DNA of 32,067 nt from Alphaproteobacteria bacterium (GTDB lineage: Bacteria > Pseudomonadota > Alphaproteobacteria > RF32 > CAG-239): assembly GCA_017470165.1 (NCBI GenBank), contig JAFUEX010000005.1, positions 1 through 32,067 on the forward strand, written 5' to 3'. Positions 16,401 through 24,952 of this stretch are shown piece after piece. How positions within the stretch are numbered: position 1 is the first letter of the stretch; each line of letters opens with the position of its first letter. The notes under the pieces are model-generated. The model saw only the letters and a list, made by a program, of their open reading frames with translations. It had not been told where the DNA came from and did not search any database. A program made the position numbers and the translations under genes.

Positions 16401-17252
16401 TTAATTTTTTTGGCCTTTCAGCAGCCCCAAAAGTTTGATAAGTTTGTCGCGCAATTCCATCCGGTTTACTACAATATCCACCATCCCGTGATCCCGCAGA
16501 TATTCGGCTCGCTGAAAATGCTCCGGCAAAGTCTCGCGGATGGTCTGTTCAATCACTCGGGCGCCGGCAAACCCGATAATGCTGCCCTTCTCAGCGATAT
16601 TAATATCTCCCAGCATGGCAAATGATGCCGACACGCCGCCGGTTGTCGGGTCGGTCATCACCGAGATATATGGCAGGCCTTTTTCTTTCAGCATATTAAC
16701 CGCCGCGGTGGTGCGCGCCATCTGCATCAAAGAGAGCATCCCTTCTTGCATCCTTGCACCGCCCGATGCCGAAATCATAATAAACGGCGCCGAGGTTTTG
16801 ATGGCAAACTCACAAGCCTTGGCGATTCCCTCGCCCACGGCAATACCCATTGAGCCGCCCATAAAGGCAAAATCCAAAGCGCCGACTACAACCTTGTGTT
16901 TGCCGATTTCGCCCGAGGCCACTTGCAGAGCATCCTCGTTGTGAGTGCTGCGCCGATAAGCCCGCAACCGGTCGATATAACGCTTAGAATCCTTAAAATT
17001 CAGCGGGTCATCCTGAATTTTGGGCAGTCCGATAAGCCGATAGCGCGAATTGTCAAACAACATTTTGAATCGCATTTCCAACGGTAATCGCAAATGATGT
17101 CCGCAAAACGAACAGATAAAATAATCCTTTTCCAAATCCTTGTTAAACAACATTTGGCCGCACTCGGGGCATTTGGTCCACAGATTATCTGCCACCTCTT
17201 TGGCGGCATTTTTCTTAATCTTCGGTCGTACAAAATCGGAAATCCAATTCAT
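16401..17252 (-). CDS. accD: Acetyl-CoA carboxylase carboxyltransferase subunit beta
   Basis: With AccA it forms the carboxyltransferase that moves CO2 from carboxybiotin to acetyl-CoA, the first step of fatty-acid synthesis. The 283 residues are complete. The N-terminal zinc ribbon is visible as C28, C31, C47 and C50 (CPEC ... CSFC), followed by the crotonase-type core with ISASGGARMQEG and TDPTTGGVSASFA. It lies 15 bases after lapA. accA is about 2 kb upstream on the same strand, an arrangement that could keep both subunits in step. In many alphaproteobacteria trpFBA lie between lapA and accD; they are absent here. Confidence 0.97.
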   Translation of the reverse strand: MNWISDFVRPKIKKNAAKEVADNLWTKCPECGQMLFNKDLEKDYFICSFCGHHLRLPLEMRFKMLFDNSRYRLIGLPKIQDDPLNFKDSKRYIDRLRAYRRSTHNEDALQVASGEIGKHKVVVGALDFAFMGGSMGIAVGEGIAKACEFAIKTSAPFIMISASGGARMQEGMLSLMQMARTTAAVNMLKEKGLPYISVMTDPTTGGVSASFAMLGDINIAEKGSIIGFAGARVIEQTIRETLPEHFQRAEYLRDHGMVDIVVNRMELRDKLIKLLGLLKGQKN

Positions 17253-17267
17253 CGCGATGTCGTCCTC

Positions 17268-17663
17268 TTAATTTTTATCAGCCTTGGACTTAAAGATATT
17301 TTTCCACGCGAAAAACGGCTTCTTGTCCTCGTCTTTGGGGGTTACTACCGATTTTAAGACATCGATATTGCCGCGCAAATCCTCCACTTCTTTGTTGAGC
17401 TTTGCTTGCTCTTTGGTCATTTTCAGATTTTGCTTCTTTTGGCTGCGCAAGGCCTTGCGTATCGGTGCATAAGACAGCCAAGTGAAAAACCATCCCATGA
17501 TATATCCCACAACATAAAGCAAAACCACCAATACACTTTGCGATATGGTTACCTCTATGTCGGTCGGCCACAGACTCAATTCTACCATATTATTGTTTAC
17601 AAAAGCAAACACCAACAGTAAAACGATTATCGGCAGACCTATTAATACTTTGAAAAATATCAT
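17268..17663 (-). CDS. lapA: LapA-domain inner-membrane protein
   Basis: Short membrane protein of the LapA (DUF1049) family. In E. coli LapA works with LapB in control of lipopolysaccharide synthesis; here only the family is sure. The 131 residues hold two membrane helices (about 3-23 and 42-64) joined by the conserved NNNMVELSLWP segment. A charged coiled-coil tail (KMTKEQAKLNKEVEDLRG) follows in the cytoplasm, and the C-terminus is lysine-rich. AGGGG lies ahead of the ATG. It sits between ihfB and accD, the usual alphaproteobacterial neighbourhood. Confidence 0.85.
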   Translation of the reverse strand: MIFFKVLIGLPIIVLLLVFAFVNNNMVELSLWPTDIEVTISQSVLVVLLYVVGYIMGWFFTWLSYAPIRKALRSQKKQNLKMTKEQAKLNKEVEDLRGNIDVLKSVVTPKDEDKKPFFAWKNIFKSKADKN

Positions 17664-17697
17664 TGGTTTTCCCCTAACAACGTTTGTTCAACTCACC

Positions 17698-17976
17698 TTA
17701 TTTGTTAAGCATTTCAAACAAATGTTTACCGCACTTAAAATGCGGAATTTTGCGCTCGTCAACCGATACTTGTTCACCGGTGCGCGGATTTTTGGCTTTG
17801 CGCGCCGAGCGGGTTCTGACTGAAAATGTGCCGAAACCGCGGAATTCCACCCTGTCGCCTTTGGTCAGCGAGGTAATAATCGCATCAAAAATCACATTGA
17901 CCACCCGCTCTACATCTTTGGCGGTAAGATGCGGGTTTTTCAAGGTAATTCTTTCAATTAATTCTGATCTGGTCAC
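17698..17976 (-). CDS. ihfB: Integration host factor subunit beta
   Basis: DNA-bending protein that pairs with IHF alpha and shapes promoters, origins and recombination sites. I start at GTG 17976: AAGGA lies 8 bases upstream and the protein then begins VTRSELIERI at the family position. A frame running on to 18042 has no support. The 92 residues show GDRVEFRGFGTFSVR, the DNA-intercalating arm KNPRTGEQVSVDERKIPHFK, and GKHLFEM. These point to IHF beta rather than HU. A strong extended -10 lies upstream, so it has its own promoter. Confidence 0.93.
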   Translation of the reverse strand: MTRSELIERITLKNPHLTAKDVERVVNVIFDAIITSLTKGDRVEFRGFGTFSVRTRSARKAKNPRTGEQVSVDERKIPHFKCGKHLFEMLNK

Positions 17977-18016
17977 TTTTTTATTCCTTATGCAAATAGT
18001 TGTTATTGTTCTACAT

Positions 18017-18025
18017 ATTATATCA
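18017..18025 (-). promoter_or_regulatory. Extended -10 element of the ihfB promoter
   Basis: Reading left, TGATATAAT is a perfect extended -10, 41 bases before the GTG start of ihfB. The -35 region is poor, as expected when an extended -10 compensates. It should also carry lapA, accD and the phosphorylase gene. Confidence 0.6.
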
Positions 18026-18071
18026 ATTTTGCAAAAATCCAACAGTTATTTACAAAATTGAGGGTAATTGT

Positions 18072-19181
18072 TTAATCATTGGCGGCAATTGATGTCAGCG
18101 AGCGCATTGTATTGTCATCTTCCAGCTCAACCTCCTCAATTTTTTGAATTTTGCGGTTGATTTTTCCGGAGGATGTTTTGATTTGCTCCACGTCATCGCA
18201 AGCCTGCTTGAAATGTCGATCCAAATTGCCGACCCTCTCGTCCAGCCGCGCGATATCTTCGAGCAATATGCCGACCTCTTTTTGGATTACGCCGGCCTGC
18301 TTTCGCATCCGTGCATCTTTCAGAACTGCGCGCACCGTGTTTAAGGTTGCCATCAAAGTAGTGGGCGACACTATCCAAACTTTGGCCTTATACGAGGCTT
18401 CCACCACATCCACAAAATTGGCGTGCAATTCGGCATATATGGCTTCGCTTGGCAGAAACATCAGCGCCGATTCGGCAGTCTCACCGGCGACAATATATTT
18501 CTCGGAAATATCTTTAATGTGCTTTGCTACCGAGGCGCGGAAAAACCTTGCCGCTTCAATTTTTTCGCGCTCATCCGCGGCGTTGCGCAAAGCATAATAA
18601 CTTTCCAGCGGAAATTTTGCATCTATAACAATTGCCCCCGGCGGGTTGGGCAATCTGAGTAGGCAGTCGGCTTTTTTACCATTGCTCAGCATTGCCTGAA
18701 AGGTGTAGACGCTGGGCGGCAATATAGAGGTTACCAAATCATTGAGCTGGATTTCTCCGAACGCCCCGCGGGCCTGTTTGTTTGAGAGCACCTCTTGCAG
18801 CGATACCACCTGCTCGGATAATGACGAAATTTTTTGCTGAGCCGCATCAATTTTAGCCAGCCGCTCCCGCAATCCGGCCAAAGTTTCGTCAGTTTTGGCA
18901 CTGCTTTTTTGCAGGCCTTCGCCGACACTTTTGGTTACCGCCAACAGTTTCTCATCAATGATTTTCAAGACATCACCGCGCTGTTCTGCCAAGGCGGCAA
19001 ACAACCGATTCTGCGATTGCATATTAAATTCGGCAAGTGCGGCAATTCGGCCGTTCAAATCGCCCTGCGATTGTAACAGTAAATCTTTCATCCCGCCTTG
19101 TTTGCGCATTATCAGCGCAACCAAAACCGAAATTATTGCCAACCCCGCGGCAGCAATCAAGATAACCGCGGCATTTTCCAT
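18072..19181 (-). CDS. rmuC: RmuC-family DNA recombination protein
   Basis: Member of the RmuC family, membrane-anchored proteins that limit inversions at short repeats and have a nuclease-like fold. The N-terminal membrane helix (AVILIAAAGLAIISVLVALIM) is followed by a long coiled coil to about residue 130. The conserved core then shows RGAFGEIQLNDLV, AIVIDAKFPLESY and IVSPTTLMATLNTV. I give ATG 19181, 8 bases after accA (369 residues). A TTG at 19205, with GGGG upstream and inside accA, would add 8 residues and cannot be excluded. Close packing suggests co-transcription with accA. Confidence 0.92.
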   Translation of the reverse strand: MENAAVILIAAAGLAIISVLVALIMRKQGGMKDLLLQSQGDLNGRIAALAEFNMQSQNRLFAALAEQRGDVLKIIDEKLLAVTKSVGEGLQKSSAKTDETLAGLRERLAKIDAAQQKISSLSEQVVSLQEVLSNKQARGAFGEIQLNDLVTSILPPSVYTFQAMLSNGKKADCLLRLPNPPGAIVIDAKFPLESYYALRNAADEREKIEAARFFRASVAKHIKDISEKYIVAGETAESALMFLPSEAIYAELHANFVDVVEASYKAKVWIVSPTTLMATLNTVRAVLKDARMRKQAGVIQKEVGILLEDIARLDERVGNLDRHFKQACDDVEQIKTSSGKINRKIQKIEEVELEDDNTMRSLTSIAAND

Positions 19182-19188
19182 CACAAAA

Positions 19189-20163
19189 TTATTCAGGTTT
19201 TGCAAATTTACGCCCCATCTTCATAAATTTTTCCGTTCGCTTCTTCTTCAGCTCGTCGCCGCCGAAAGCTGCCAGCTCCTTTAAGTGTTTGGCAATCACA
19301 TCACCGGCGCGCTCAATCATTTCCTTCTTGTTGCGATGTGCGCCGCCGACAGGCTCGGGGATAATCTCATCAATAATCCCCAGCCGCCGCAAATCTTGCG
19401 CGGTCAGGCACAAGGCTTCGGTGGCCTCTTTCACTTTGTCCGGCGACCTCCACAAAATCGAAGCGCATCCTTCCGGTGAAATCACCGAATAAATTGAATG
19501 CTCAAGCATCAGGATACGATTGGCCACGGCAATTGCTATGGCGCCGCCCGAACCACCTTCGCCGATAACCGTGGAGACAAACGGCACCTTGAGATTGAGG
19601 CAGCGCTCAATGCTGGAGGCAATGGCCTGTGCTTGTCCGCGTTCTTCGGCATCAACCCCCGGAAACGCTCCCGAAGTATCAACAAAGGCCAGCACCGGCA
19701 AGCCGAATTTATCTGCCATATCCATCAGTCGCTGCGCCTTGCGATAACCCTCCGGTTTGGCCATACCGAAATTGTGTTTTACTCTTGTTTCCAAATCGTG
19801 TCCTTTTTCTTGCCCCATCACCACGACCGGCTGCCCGCGAAACCGCCCGAGCCCGCCAATCAGCGCCTCATCATCCCCAAAAGCTCTGTCGCCACTCAGA
19901 GGCTCAAAATCTTCGATTAATCCGTTAATGTAATCAATGGTGTGCGGCCTTTGAGCATGGCGCGCCACTTGGGTTTTTTGCCATGGCGAAAGTTTGGCAT
20001 AGGCGTTTTTCAAAAGACGCTCCAGTTTGCTTCGCAGCCGTGCGATTTCGGTGTCAAACTTAACATCATCCGAAACCTCCAAATCTTTAAGCTGTTTGAT
20101 TCTTTCTTCAACCTCATTGATTGTCTTTTCAAAATCAAGCGTGGATGTTGCAGTATCACTCAT
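19189..20163 (-). CDS. accA: Acetyl-CoA carboxylase carboxyltransferase subunit alpha
   Basis: Partner of AccD in the carboxyltransferase of bacterial acetyl-CoA carboxylase. The 324 residues match the usual length. Visible signatures are LSGDRAFGDDEALIGGLGRF, RVKHNFGMAKPEGYRKA, FVDTSGAFPGVDAEERGQ and the oxyanion segment GEGGSGGAIAI, followed by SVISPEGCASILW. It is the first gene of the leftward accA-rmuC-ihfB-lapA-accD run. The 199-bp gap to the divergent membrane-protein gene must hold its promoter, which I could not place with confidence. Confidence 0.97.
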   Translation of the reverse strand: MSDTATSTLDFEKTINEVEERIKQLKDLEVSDDVKFDTEIARLRSKLERLLKNAYAKLSPWQKTQVARHAQRPHTIDYINGLIEDFEPLSGDRAFGDDEALIGGLGRFRGQPVVVMGQEKGHDLETRVKHNFGMAKPEGYRKAQRLMDMADKFGLPVLAFVDTSGAFPGVDAEERGQAQAIASSIERCLNLKVPFVSTVIGEGGSGGAIAIAVANRILMLEHSIYSVISPEGCASILWRSPDKVKEATEALCLTAQDLRRLGIIDEIIPEPVGGAHRNKKEMIERAGDVIAKHLKELAAFGGDELKKKRTEKFMKMGRKFAKPE

Positions 20164-20302
20164 TGATATTTCTCTTTGCCTCGTTGTTAAACATCTTTTG
20201 CGCAGCGCGCCGGTTATCCCGTTCTCTTTGCTTTTTAGTTATCACGATTTTTTGCAAAATGCCATAATTTTTTTGTTTTTGTGTAAGAAGCCTTGAAAAC
20301 AG

Positions 20303-20330
20303 TTGGCAAATTTTTATTATTGAGTATCAT
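20303..20330 (+). promoter_or_regulatory. Promoter of the membrane-protein/yejA unit
   Basis: TTGGCA (20303-20308), a 16-bp spacer and TATCAT (20325-20330), 33 bases before the ATG at 20363. A second overlapping pair, TTGAAA (20293) with TATTAT (20315), is also possible. Confidence 0.55.
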
Positions 20331-20362
20331 AGCAACAGCTTATCTGACTTAGGAGTTATCAA

Positions 20363-21418
20363 ATGCTGGCCGCTTTAACCGCAACCATATTTTTATCCGC
20401 AGTTTGGACGGTGTATGCCGTCAAGTTTGTTGTGTCGTCATTAAACGGCATATCGTTGTTTGATGCCGGCATCCTTAATGCCATGCTTTATGTTTTGTTT
20501 GTAGGCCTGCCGTTGCTCATCGGCTGGATGATATTCGGCTTTGTCGGTCAAACACTGTACAATGCCCGCAACTCCAAGAATCTGAACAAACTTTTTGCTC
20601 AAATGAAAAAAAATCAGGAATATTCCGATTTGTTGGCGCGGATTATGCTCTCATCCGAACAGACGGCCAAGAATTCTTTTGAAATGGGGCGTTTTGACCT
20701 GTTGTTGGCAGATATTAATGAATTGCTGAGCGAGTTTATTTCCCGCCAGCGTCTTGCCTCCGAAGAACAGATTGAATATCTTTGGCGCAAGGTGCAAAAC
20801 GGCGGCAAATGGTCATTCGGTAAAGTGATTATTGAGAATTTTAACCGTCAGCCCAACTTTAAGCAAAAAGTTTTGGTCAATGTTATGGCCGACAATGTCT
20901 TGGCCGGCACATTGCTGGAGTTTTGCGCGCGCTATCAAACCATTGTCGGCCTGTTGGAAAAATATGATCGGGAAAAGATTTTTTTGGATATGATTGAGAC
21001 CGGCGTTATGGGAAAAGTATTCTCGATTCTTTCGCCGTTGGCCGCGGAATTAAAACGCTCGCGCGAGAGCAAAAAAACTGCATTTGCCGCGCCGTCGGCC
21101 GAACTGCGTACTCCTGAGGTATCCCTCAGCGATTCTGCGTCCGCACCCTCTCCGGTTGTGGAGAAAAAGGACAAATTTTCGTTGGCCTTTGAGCGTAGTT
21201 TTGGCAATCCCGTTATTGAGGCTACTCCTACCGATGCCCCTCGCGAACCATCTTTGGATGCGACTTTTGCCGATGATGACTTATCTGCAACCCGCCACAC
21301 GCTTGATGCCCTTAAGAAAGAATGGGGCGATTCGCAGCCCGCGTCTCCGCAAGATAAGGCCGATGATTTGACATATCCTTTTGGCGGTTGGACCGATGCG
21401 CAAAATTATAAAGGCTAG
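20363..21418 (+). CDS. Two-helix membrane protein, function unknown
   Basis: 351 residues, not recognised. Two membrane helices lie near the N-terminus (about 4-25 and 38-62), so both ends should face the same side. A mainly helical soluble domain (about 70-235) follows, with segments such as RIMLSSEQTAKNSFEMGRF and LLEFCARYQTIVGLLEKYDRE. The last ~110 residues are low-complexity, rich in Ala, Ser, Pro and Asp, and probably disordered. TTAGGAG stands at a good distance before the ATG, and a promoter lies upstream. Its final 23 bases overlap the start of yejA, so the two are translated from one message. A role with the Yej peptide importer is possible but only by position. Confidence 0.75.
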   Translation: MLAALTATIFLSAVWTVYAVKFVVSSLNGISLFDAGILNAMLYVLFVGLPLLIGWMIFGFVGQTLYNARNSKNLNKLFAQMKKNQEYSDLLARIMLSSEQTAKNSFEMGRFDLLLADINELLSEFISRQRLASEEQIEYLWRKVQNGGKWSFGKVIIENFNRQPNFKQKVLVNVMADNVLAGTLLEFCARYQTIVGLLEKYDREKIFLDMIETGVMGKVFSILSPLAAELKRSRESKKTAFAAPSAELRTPEVSLSDSASAPSPVVEKKDKFSLAFERSFGNPVIEATPTDAPREPSLDATFADDDLSATRHTLDALKKEWGDSQPASPQDKADDLTYPFGGWTDAQNYKG

Positions 21419-23201
21419 TTTATTTGTTGTTTTGGGAATTGTTTGGGGCACGATTGAACCGGCTTGCGCCAAAATTGTGTCGGTAGTGTCGCTGTATGAC
21501 AACCCGAAATATGCCGCAGGCTTTCATCATTTTGCTTTTGTTAATCCCGCCGCTCCCAAGCAAGGCAAAATTACTCTGCCGGCTTATGGCAGCTTTGATA
21601 ATTTCAATCCCTTTATTTTTAAGGGCATAGCTTTTAGCGACGGCGCCGATTTGAGCTTGGAGAGTTTGGGATATTCGCCGGTGGATGATCCGTCGAGCGC
21701 CTATCCGCTGTTGGCCGAAAAATTTGAGCTTCCCGCTGACAAAAGCTATATCGGATTTATTCTCAACCCCAAAGCCGAGTTCAGTAACGGCCAGCCGGTT
21801 TTGGCCGATGATGTGATTTTCAGTTTTAATGCGCTGAGGGAGAAGGGTGCGCCTTTTTACAAAATTTATTATGCCGATGTCGAGCGGGTGGAAAAAATCA
21901 ACCCGCGTCACGTGCGTTTTTATTTCAAAAAAGACAGCCAAAATCGCGAATTGCCGTTAATTCTCACCCAGTTCAAAATTTTTTCGGCCGCAGATTTTCA
22001 GGGCAGGGATTTTGCCACTCCGACCTTAAATCCGCCGCTGGGCAGCGGGGCTTATGTTATTGACCGATTCGAGGTTGGTAAGTTTGTGTCACTCAAGCGC
22101 AACCCCGACTATTGGGGAGAAGATTTGCCGGTTCGACGCGGCTTTTATAATTTTGATATTATCCGCTTTGAGTTTTATCAGGATACGACGGTTACTCTGC
22201 AAGCGCTGTTTTCCGGCAATATTGATGCTAGAGAGGAGTATATTGCCAAGATTTGGGCCTCCGGCTATGATAATAAAAAAGTTGTCTCAGGGGATATCAT
22301 CAAAGAAGAAATCGCGCATAACCATCCGGCAACCTTGCAGTTTTTCGGTTTTAATACCCGCCTGCCTAAGTTTCAGGACCGCCGTGTGCGCGAGGCTGTC
22401 AGCTTGGCTTTTGACTTTGATTGGGCAAACGAAAAATTGTTTTATAGACAATATCAACGCATCTATAGTCTGTTCAGTAATAGTGATTTGGCGGCTTCAG
22501 GGCTGCCGCAGGGACGCGAAAAAAGCATCCTTGCTGCCCTTAAATCCCCTTTGCCTGATAATATTTTTACTCAGCCTTATCGTCTGCCGGATAACTCAAC
22601 TCCGCTTAAACAGCGCTCTAATTTGCGCCGCGCGGTGGAATTACTGCAGGCGACCGGCTACGATTTTCGGGATGGAAAAATGGTCAATCTGCAAAGCGGA
22701 GAACCTTTGGAAATCGAGGTTTTGAGCAATGCGGCCAACGGCTCGACTTTTACAAGAGTGATGTTGCCGTTTATCAAAAATTTGGCACGCATCGGTATTA
22801 AAATGACCTTCCGTAATTTGGAAGTGAATGTTTTTAAAAACCGTTTGGACAAGTTTGATTTTGAGATGGCGATTCTTTCTTATCATATCAGCAATATGCC
22901 CGGCACCGAGCAGCGCGAATTTTGGGGCTCTGCCTCGGCCGATACTTATGGCTCATACAACCTTTTGGGAATTAAAAATCCGGCGGCGGATGCAGTAATC
23001 GATGGCCTGATAAATGCTGATAACTCTCAGGATTATCAGGCGTATGTCCGAGCGCTTGACCGCATAATTATGAATGAATACTATCTTATTCCGCATTGGT
23101 ATTCGTCCTTTGCCCGCATCGCCTATAACAAGCGCCTCTCCCGTCCGCGCACTGATGTCAAAACCGGTGTGGATATTTATACTTGGTGGATAGGAGAATA
23201 A
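21396..23201 (+). CDS. yejA: YejA-like oligopeptide ABC transporter, substrate-binding protein
   Basis: Periplasmic receptor of a family-5 ABC importer of the YejABEF type, which takes up oligopeptides and microcin C-like compounds in E. coli. I start at ATG 21396 (601 residues), which gives MRKIIKASLFVVLGIVWGT followed by a signal cleavage near EPACAKIV. Early matches are NPKYAAGFHHFAFVNPAAPKQG and GSFDNFNPFIFKG. The SBP_5 core appears as FSNGQPVLADDVIFSFNALREKG and RVREAVSLAFDFDWANEKLFY, all typical of YejA. yejB follows after 3 bases. Confidence 0.92.
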   Translation: MRKIIKASLFVVLGIVWGTIEPACAKIVSVVSLYDNPKYAAGFHHFAFVNPAAPKQGKITLPAYGSFDNFNPFIFKGIAFSDGADLSLESLGYSPVDDPSSAYPLLAEKFELPADKSYIGFILNPKAEFSNGQPVLADDVIFSFNALREKGAPFYKIYYADVERVEKINPRHVRFYFKKDSQNRELPLILTQFKIFSAADFQGRDFATPTLNPPLGSGAYVIDRFEVGKFVSLKRNPDYWGEDLPVRRGFYNFDIIRFEFYQDTTVTLQALFSGNIDAREEYIAKIWASGYDNKKVVSGDIIKEEIAHNHPATLQFFGFNTRLPKFQDRRVREAVSLAFDFDWANEKLFYRQYQRIYSLFSNSDLAASGLPQGREKSILAALKSPLPDNIFTQPYRLPDNSTPLKQRSNLRRAVELLQATGYDFRDGKMVNLQSGEPLEIEVLSNAANGSTFTRVMLPFIKNLARIGIKMTFRNLEVNVFKNRLDKFDFEMAILSYHISNMPGTEQREFWGSASADTYGSYNLLGIKNPAADAVIDGLINADNSQDYQAYVRALDRIIMNEYYLIPHWYSSFARIAYNKRLSRPRTDVKTGVDIYTWWIGE

Positions 23202-23204
23202 AAA

Positions 23205-24278
23205 ATGCGCAACTATATTATCAAAAGATTGCTGCTTATACCGATTACCTTGCTGGGCATTTTAACTCTCAATTTTGTGATTGTTCAGTTTGCCCCCGGT
23301 GGGCCGGTTGAACATATTTTGGCACAATATCAGGGAATGAATACCGATTCGGCTTCGGCCATTTCTGGCAAGGCTTCCAGCGTACAGACCAAGTCTTCGG
23401 TGCAATATCAGGGGGCGTCCGGTGTCCCCGAAGAAATGATACACGAGCTGGAAAAACAATTTGGTTTTGACAAACCGGCCGGCGAACGTTTTTGGCAAAT
23501 GCTTAAAAGTTATGCGGTATTCGATTTTGGCAAGAGTTTTTATCAAGACAAAACGGTGTTGCGCCTGATTGGCGAGCGGATGCCGGTTTCGGTGTCGCTG
23601 GGCTTGTGGTCAACTTTAATCATCTACCTGATATCCATTCCGCTGGGAATTAAGAAGGCGGTTTATGACGGCTCGAAATTTGATTTGGTAACTTCTTTTT
23701 TGGTGGTAATCGGCTCGGCCATACCGGTATTTTTGCTGGCGGTTTTCCTGATAGTGTTTTTGGCCGGCGGCACTTATTTCAGTTGGTTCCCGTTGCACGG
23801 GCTCACCTCGGACAATTTTGCGGAGTTATCTTTTTGGCACAAGATAGGGGATTATTTTTGGCATATTACTTTGCCGGTTACGGTTATGGTAATCGGCGGG
23901 TTTGCCAGCCTTACCATGCTTACCAAAAATTCGTTTTTGGATGAGATAAACAAACCTTATGTGCTGACGGCGCAATCCAAAGGTCTAAGCAGTCGGCAGG
24001 TTTTGTACGGTCATATTTTCCGCAATGCAATGTTGATTGTTATTGCCGGATTCCCCGCGCTGTTGATTAAAATGCTGTTTACCGGTTCGCTGTTGGTCGA
24101 GGTTATATTTTCGCTCAACGGACTGGGGCTGCTGGGCTATCAGTCGATTATGACCCGCGATTATCCGGTGATTTTCGGAACAATGTATATTTTCGCGCTG
24201 TTGGGATTGGTGTTGAAATTGCTGTCAGACATCACCTATTGCCTGATAGACCCGCGTATTAATTTTTCTGCACGTTAA
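23205..24278 (+). CDS. yejB: YejB-like oligopeptide ABC transporter permease
   Basis: Membrane-channel subunit of the Yej peptide importer. The 357 residues begin with the family's first helix (RLLLIPITLLGILTLNFVIVQFAPGGP). A periplasmic stretch with an extra Ser/Gln/Ala-rich part (about 50-75) follows. The permease core then has five helices and the ATPase-coupling loop VLTAQSKGLSSRQVLYGHIFRNA. GAGGAG precedes the ATG. The expected partners yejE (second permease) and yejF (ATPase) do not follow; folA with its own promoter does. The importer is therefore incomplete here and must draw on subunits elsewhere or be non-functional. Confidence 0.93.
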   Translation: MRNYIIKRLLLIPITLLGILTLNFVIVQFAPGGPVEHILAQYQGMNTDSASAISGKASSVQTKSSVQYQGASGVPEEMIHELEKQFGFDKPAGERFWQMLKSYAVFDFGKSFYQDKTVLRLIGERMPVSVSLGLWSTLIIYLISIPLGIKKAVYDGSKFDLVTSFLVVIGSAIPVFLLAVFLIVFLAGGTYFSWFPLHGLTSDNFAELSFWHKIGDYFWHITLPVTVMVIGGFASLTMLTKNSFLDEINKPYVLTAQSKGLSSRQVLYGHIFRNAMLIVIAGFPALLIKMLFTGSLLVEVIFSLNGLGLLGYQSIMTRDYPVIFGTMYIFALLGLVLKLLSDITYCLIDPRINFSAR

Positions 24279-24284
24279 GCCGAA

Positions 24285-24323
24285 ATGAAAAAATGCAAAC
24301 ATCGGTGGGACAGATTAGCATAA
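24285..24323 (+). pseudogene. 12-codon frame, possible remnant of yejE start
   Basis: Seven bases after the yejB stop, at the point where yejE would begin, an ATG opens MKKCKHRWDRLA and then stops at TAA 24321. The RW-x-R part recalls the ARWARFRHNRRG-type N-terminus of YejE. The match is only a few residues, so this is suggestive, not proof, of a lost gene. Confidence 0.2.
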
Positions 24324-24327
24324 AGCA

Positions 24328-24356
24328 TTGCTAAACCGACCATGACGTTTTATAAT
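24328..24356 (+). promoter_or_regulatory. Promoter of folA-thyA
   Basis: TTGCTA (24328-24333), a 17-bp spacer and a perfect TATAAT (24351-24356), 32 bases before the folA ATG. The inverted repeat TTAGC/GCTAA (24315-24319 with 24330-24334) overlaps the -35 and could be an operator or part of a weak hairpin. Confidence 0.7.
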
Positions 24357-24388
24357 CAATCATCAAACAGGACTTAGAGGAGATTAAA

Positions 24389-24952
24389 ATGACAAAAATT
24401 GCCGTTTGGTGTCGGCACGAACACGATTGCATCATCGGTATCGGCCCCAACATACCTTGGAATATTCCCTCAGACTTAAAACGGTTTCGCCGCATAACTT
24501 CGCACGCCGATATCGTTTGCGGACAGACAACCTATGAGAGCTTTCCCAATCGTACGCTGCCCAATCGGCAGATTTATGTTCTGACTTTTAATACCGGATA
24601 TGAGGTATCAGATAAGGATAATCATTTTGTGATAAATGATATGATGCAGCTGCAAAATTTTCCCCGTAATTTGTACATTGCCGGCGGTGCCAGTATCTAC
24701 AAAGCATTTATGCGCCAAATGCCCCCCGAGGTGATTGTGGATTCGTGTAACCATAATGAAATTTCCGGCACCTACAGCGGCAATCCGGTCGACATTAAGG
24801 AATGTATTGATATTATGATGCAAGATTATGAGCAGGTTTCACCGGAGTATAACGAGGATAATGTTACAACAACCCTGTGGGTGAGAAAGGGCGCTTTAGT
24901 AAACGATGATGTTTTGCGGTACCTCACCTTGGCAATTACGGAGGAAAAATAA
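24389..24952 (+). CDS. folA: Dihydrofolate reductase, divergent
   Basis: Reduces dihydrofolate to tetrahydrofolate with NADPH, replacing what thymidylate synthase uses up. The fold is recognised from [13 protein letters not shown] (active-site Asp in SD), [25 protein letters not shown], and the nucleotide-binding [11 protein letters not shown]. It is divergent: the usual GRHT is GQTT here, so the Arg that contacts NADPH phosphate in E. coli DHFR is Gln. The 187 residues exceed the usual ~160 because of a C-terminal extension. GAGGAGA precedes the ATG, and a good promoter lies upstream. The stop overlaps the thyA start in TAATG, so the two are coupled. Confidence 0.85.
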   Translation: MTKIAVWCRHEHDCIIGIGPNIPWNIPSDLKRFRRITSHADIVCGQTTYESFPNRTLPNRQIYVLTFNTGYEVSDKDNHFVINDMMQLQNFPRNLYIAGGASIYKAFMRQMPPEVIVDSCNHNEISGTYSGNPVDIKECIDIMMQDYEQVSPEYNEDNVTTTLWVRKGALVNDDVLRYLTLAITEEK

